A stretch of DNA of 64,000 nucleotides from Hydractinia symbiolongicarpus (lineage: Eukaryota > Cnidaria > Hydrozoa > Anthoathecata > Hydractiniidae): the NCBI RefSeq assembly GCF_029227915.1, contig NC_079878.1:17920001-17984000 (forward strand), given 5' to 3'. The translations under genes were made by a program, and so were the position numbers. The notes beneath the pieces are model-generated. The model was given only the letters and a program-made list of their open reading frames with translations. It did not search any database and was not told the origin of the DNA. Below are positions 61,450 to 64,000 of this stretch, piece by piece (within the stretch, counting starts at the first letter, position 1; every line of letters begins with the position of its first letter).

Positions 61450-64000
61450 CGGTGAGGATCGGTTCAGTCTTTCCACTCTCAATGGACTACGACGTCTCAA
61501 GTGGTTTTCCATTCTGCAATGGCCATGGAACACCGTCAAGTACGTGCACAATCTTCTAAAGGATATAATACGGCCTATTGCAGGCTAATAAGGGTCTTCC
61601 ACGTAAATGACGTGCTTTCACGAGCATAGACAGGTGGCCACAGGTATAGTCCTTGCACTCTTAATGGACTACGACGCGTCAAGTCGTTTTCCATTCCTCA
61701 GTGGCCATAGAACACCATCAACTACATGCGCAGTCTTCTAAAGGCTGTATTACGGCTTATTGCAGCCTAATAGGGGCCTTACACGTAAATCACGTGCTTC
61801 AAGTAGCCTAAACTTGTGCGGATCGGTCTAGTCCTTCAGCTCTCAATGAATTGCGTTGCCTCAAGTCGTTTTCCATTCTGCAATGGCCATAGAACACCAT
61901 CAACTGCATGCACGGCCTTCTAAAATTTGTAGTATGGTCTTTTGCAGCCTAATAGGGGCCTTATACGTGAATTACGTGCTTCTACGAGCATAGACCGGTG
62001 AGGATCGGTTCAGTCTTTCCACTCTCAATGGACTACGACGTCTTAAGTGGTTTTCCATTCCGCAATGGCCATGGAACACCGTCAAGTACGTGCACAGTCT
62101 TCCAAAAGGTTATAATATGGCCTTTTGCAGCCTAATAAGAGCCTAACACGTAAATAACGACCTTCCCGGAGCCCAGACTTGTTGCCATAGGTCTAGTCAT
62201 TCCACTCATCATGGACTACAACGCCTCAAGTCGTTTTCCATTCTGCAATGGCCATAGAACACTATCAACTACATGCGCAGTCTTCTAAAGGCTGTAATAC
62301 GGCTTTTTGCAGCCTAACAGGGACCTTACACGTATATCACGTGCTTCAAGTAGCCTAGACCGGCGGGGATCAGTCTAGTCCTTTCACACTCTATAAACTA
62401 CGACGCCTAAAATCGTTTTCTATTCCGCAATGGCCATAGAACACCGTCAAGTACGTGCCCAAACTTCTAAAGCTTATAATACGGCCCTTTGCAGCCTAAT
62501 AAGGGCCTTACACGTAAATGACGTTCTTCTACGAGCATAGACAGGTAGCCATAGGTCTAGTTCTTGCACTCTCAATGGAATACGACGCCTCAAGTCGTTT
62601 TCCATTCTGCAATGGCCATAGAGCACCATCAACTACATGCACAGACTTCCAAAGGTGTAATACGGCTTTTTGCAGTCTAATAGGGGCCTTATACGTGAAT
62701 GACGTGCTTCTACGAGCATAGACCGGTGAGGATCGGTTCAGTCTTTCCACTCTCAATGGACTGCGACGTCTCAAGTCGTTTTCCATTCCGCAATGGCCAT
62801 AGAACACCGTCAAGTACGTGTACAGTCTTCCAAAAGGTTCTAATACGGCGTTTTGCAGCCTAATAAAGGCCTTACACGTAAATGACGTGCTTCTACGAGC
62901 ATAGACTGGTGGCCATAGGTCTAGTCCTTGCACTCATCATAGACTACGACGCCTCAAGTCGTTTTCTATTCCGCAATGGCCATAGAACACCGTCAAGTAC
63001 GTGCCCAAACTTCTAAAGCTTATAATACGGCCTTTTGCAGCCTAATAAGGGCCTTACACGTAATTGACGTTCTTCTACGAGCATAGACAGGTGGCCATAG
63101 GTCTAGTCCTTGCACTCTTAATGGACTATGACGCATCAAGTCGTTTTCCATTCCTCAATGGCCATAGAACACCATCAACTACATGCGCAGTCTTCTAAAT
63201 GCTGTAATACGGCTTTTTGCAGCCCAACAGGGATCTTACACGTAAATCACGTGCTTCTACGAGCATAGACCGGCAGGGATCAGTCTAATCCTTTCACACT
63301 CTATGAACTACGACGCCTTAAATCGTTTTCCATTCTGCAATGGCCATAGAACACCATCAACTGCATGCACGGCCTTCTAAAATTTGTAGTACGGTCTTTT
63401 GCAGCCTAATAGGGGCCTTATACATGAAATACGTGCTTCTACGAGCATAGACCTGTGAGGATCGGTTCAGTCTTTCCACTCTCAATGGACTACGACGTCT
63501 CAAGTGGTTTTCCATTCCGCAATGGCCATGGAACACCGTCAAGTACGTGCACAATCTTCTAAAGGATATAATACGGCCTATTGCAGGCTAATAAGGGTCT
63601 TCCACGTAAATGACGTGCTTTTACGAGCATAAAAGAGTGGCCACAGGTATAGTCCTTGCACTCTTAATGGACTACGACGCTTCAAGTCGTTTTCCATTCC
63701 TCAGTGGCCATAGAACACCATCAACTACATGCGCAGTCTTCTAAAGGCTGTATTACGGCTTATTGCAGCCTAATAGGGGCCTAACACGTAAATCACGTGC
63801 TTCAAGTAGCCTAGACTGGTGCGGATCGGTCTAGTCCTTCAGCTCTCAATGAACTGCGTTGCCTCAAGTCATTTTCCATTCCGCAATGGCCATAGCACAC
63901 CGTCAAATACGTGAACATTCTTCTAAAGGTAATAATACGGTCCTTTGTATGCTAATAAGCGCCATACACGTGAATGACGTGCTTCTACGAGCATAGACCT
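61450..64000. repeat. Heterogeneous right end: E, F (second form), N, C, J, I, G monomers
   Basis: Contains E-F-N runs near 61490-61850 and 63486-63850, like 16574-17297, and C-J-I near 62090-62500. Single changes are frequent, for example AGTATGGTC at 61932, AACACTATC at 62260, CTATAAACTACG at 62391, CGGCCCTTTGC at 62484 and TACATGAAATACG at 63421. The last monomer (from about 63850, N type) is cut by the end of the window. No unique flank is reached. Confidence 0.82.

Larger units (their letters stand above)
1..64000. repeat. Satellite DNA array, ~182 bp monomer, head-to-tail, about 350 copies
   Basis: Every part of the window can be aligned to one monomer. Landmarks recur in fixed order at 181-183 bp spacing: ATGGACTACGACGCCTCAAG, then GTCGTTTTCCATTCCGCAA, ATGGCCATAGAACACC, GTACGTGCACAGTCTTC, TTATAATACGGCCTTTTGC, CACGTAAATGACGTGCTTC and a variable segment before the next start. 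Early starts at 17, 198, 379, 562, 744, 926, 1108, 1291, 1474 and 1656 give spacings of 181, 181, 183, 182, 182, 182, 183, 183 and 182. All monomers face the same way; I saw no inverted copy. No unique sequence of gene length interrupts the array. The length is close to a nucleosome repeat, as in many centromeric satellites, but centromere identity is inference. The family is not one I recognise. Confidence 0.98.

Noticed and set aside
1-64000. CRISPR array
   Set aside because: The units are about 182 bp and abut directly, with no short repeat and unique spacer pattern and no cas genes. Differences between units are point changes shared by subfamily.
1-64000. Bacterial accessory region, phage or defence system
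   Set aside because: There is no long reading frame, no ribosome-binding context and no gene of any recognisable family; the window is eukaryotic-type satellite from end to end.
1-64000. Retrotransposon or LTR origin of the monomer
   Set aside because: No LTR ends, primer-binding site, polypurine tract or reverse transcriptase motif was seen in any frame.

Overview
The whole 64 kb window is one uninterrupted satellite DNA array. A monomer of about 182 bp (181, 182 or 183 bp depending on subfamily) repeats head-to-tail in one orientation from the first base to the last, about 350 monomers. I found no protein gene, RNA gene, transposon, CRISPR array, telomere repeat or unique sequence. Megabase-style satellite with nucleosome-length monomers and higher-order repeats (HORs) points to a eukaryotic nuclear genome, and a centromeric, pericentromeric or other heterochromatic block is the likeliest setting (inference). 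I do not recognise the monomer and cannot name the species or kingdom.

Using the conserved ATGGACTACGAC-like segment as monomer start, at least 14 subfamilies can be told apart by diagnostic variants; I label them A to N here (my own labels). The left end shows the clearest simple HOR: A-B-C-D-E-F-G-H-I, nine monomers, 1,639 bp, at 17-1655, followed by a partial second copy. Other HOR states are built from the same subfamilies: an 8-mer of 1,452 bp (2273-5176), a 17-monomer spacing of 3,095 bp (about 10.95-16.63 kb), a 6-mer of 1,092 bp (16.4-18.4 kb), a 5-mer of 910 bp (34.2-36.0 kb), a 4-mer of 728 bp (40.15-41.6 kb), an 8-mer of about 1,457 bp (51.2-54.1 kb), dimers of 363-366 bp, and a 19-mer of 3,458 bp present as two nearly identical adjacent copies (about 40.9-47.8 kb).

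On a larger scale, 1-6,500 is colinear with 28,132-32,821, differing by gains and losses of whole monomer groups; 40.8-43.6 kb recurs at 52.5-55.4 kb; and 47.06-49.87 kb recurs at 58.64-61.45 kb, 11,575 bp away. Islands of more diverged monomers (L, M, N) lie at 16.4-18.4, 43.7-44.2, 47.1-49.9 and 58.2-64.0 kb, so the right end is the most heterogeneous part.

The layout reads as a record of unequal exchange: chimeric monomers sit at block junctions, copy-number steps are nearly always whole monomers, and the few exceptions are internal deletions of about 68 and 72 bp at short direct repeats. Short stop-free frames (60-134 codons) occur throughout, but they are by-products of the repeat. If anything here has a function, it is more likely structural or protein-binding DNA (several short dyads recur in every monomer) than coding. 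Identity and coordinate estimates were made by eye; block edges are accurate to roughly plus or minus 30 bp unless a junction is described.
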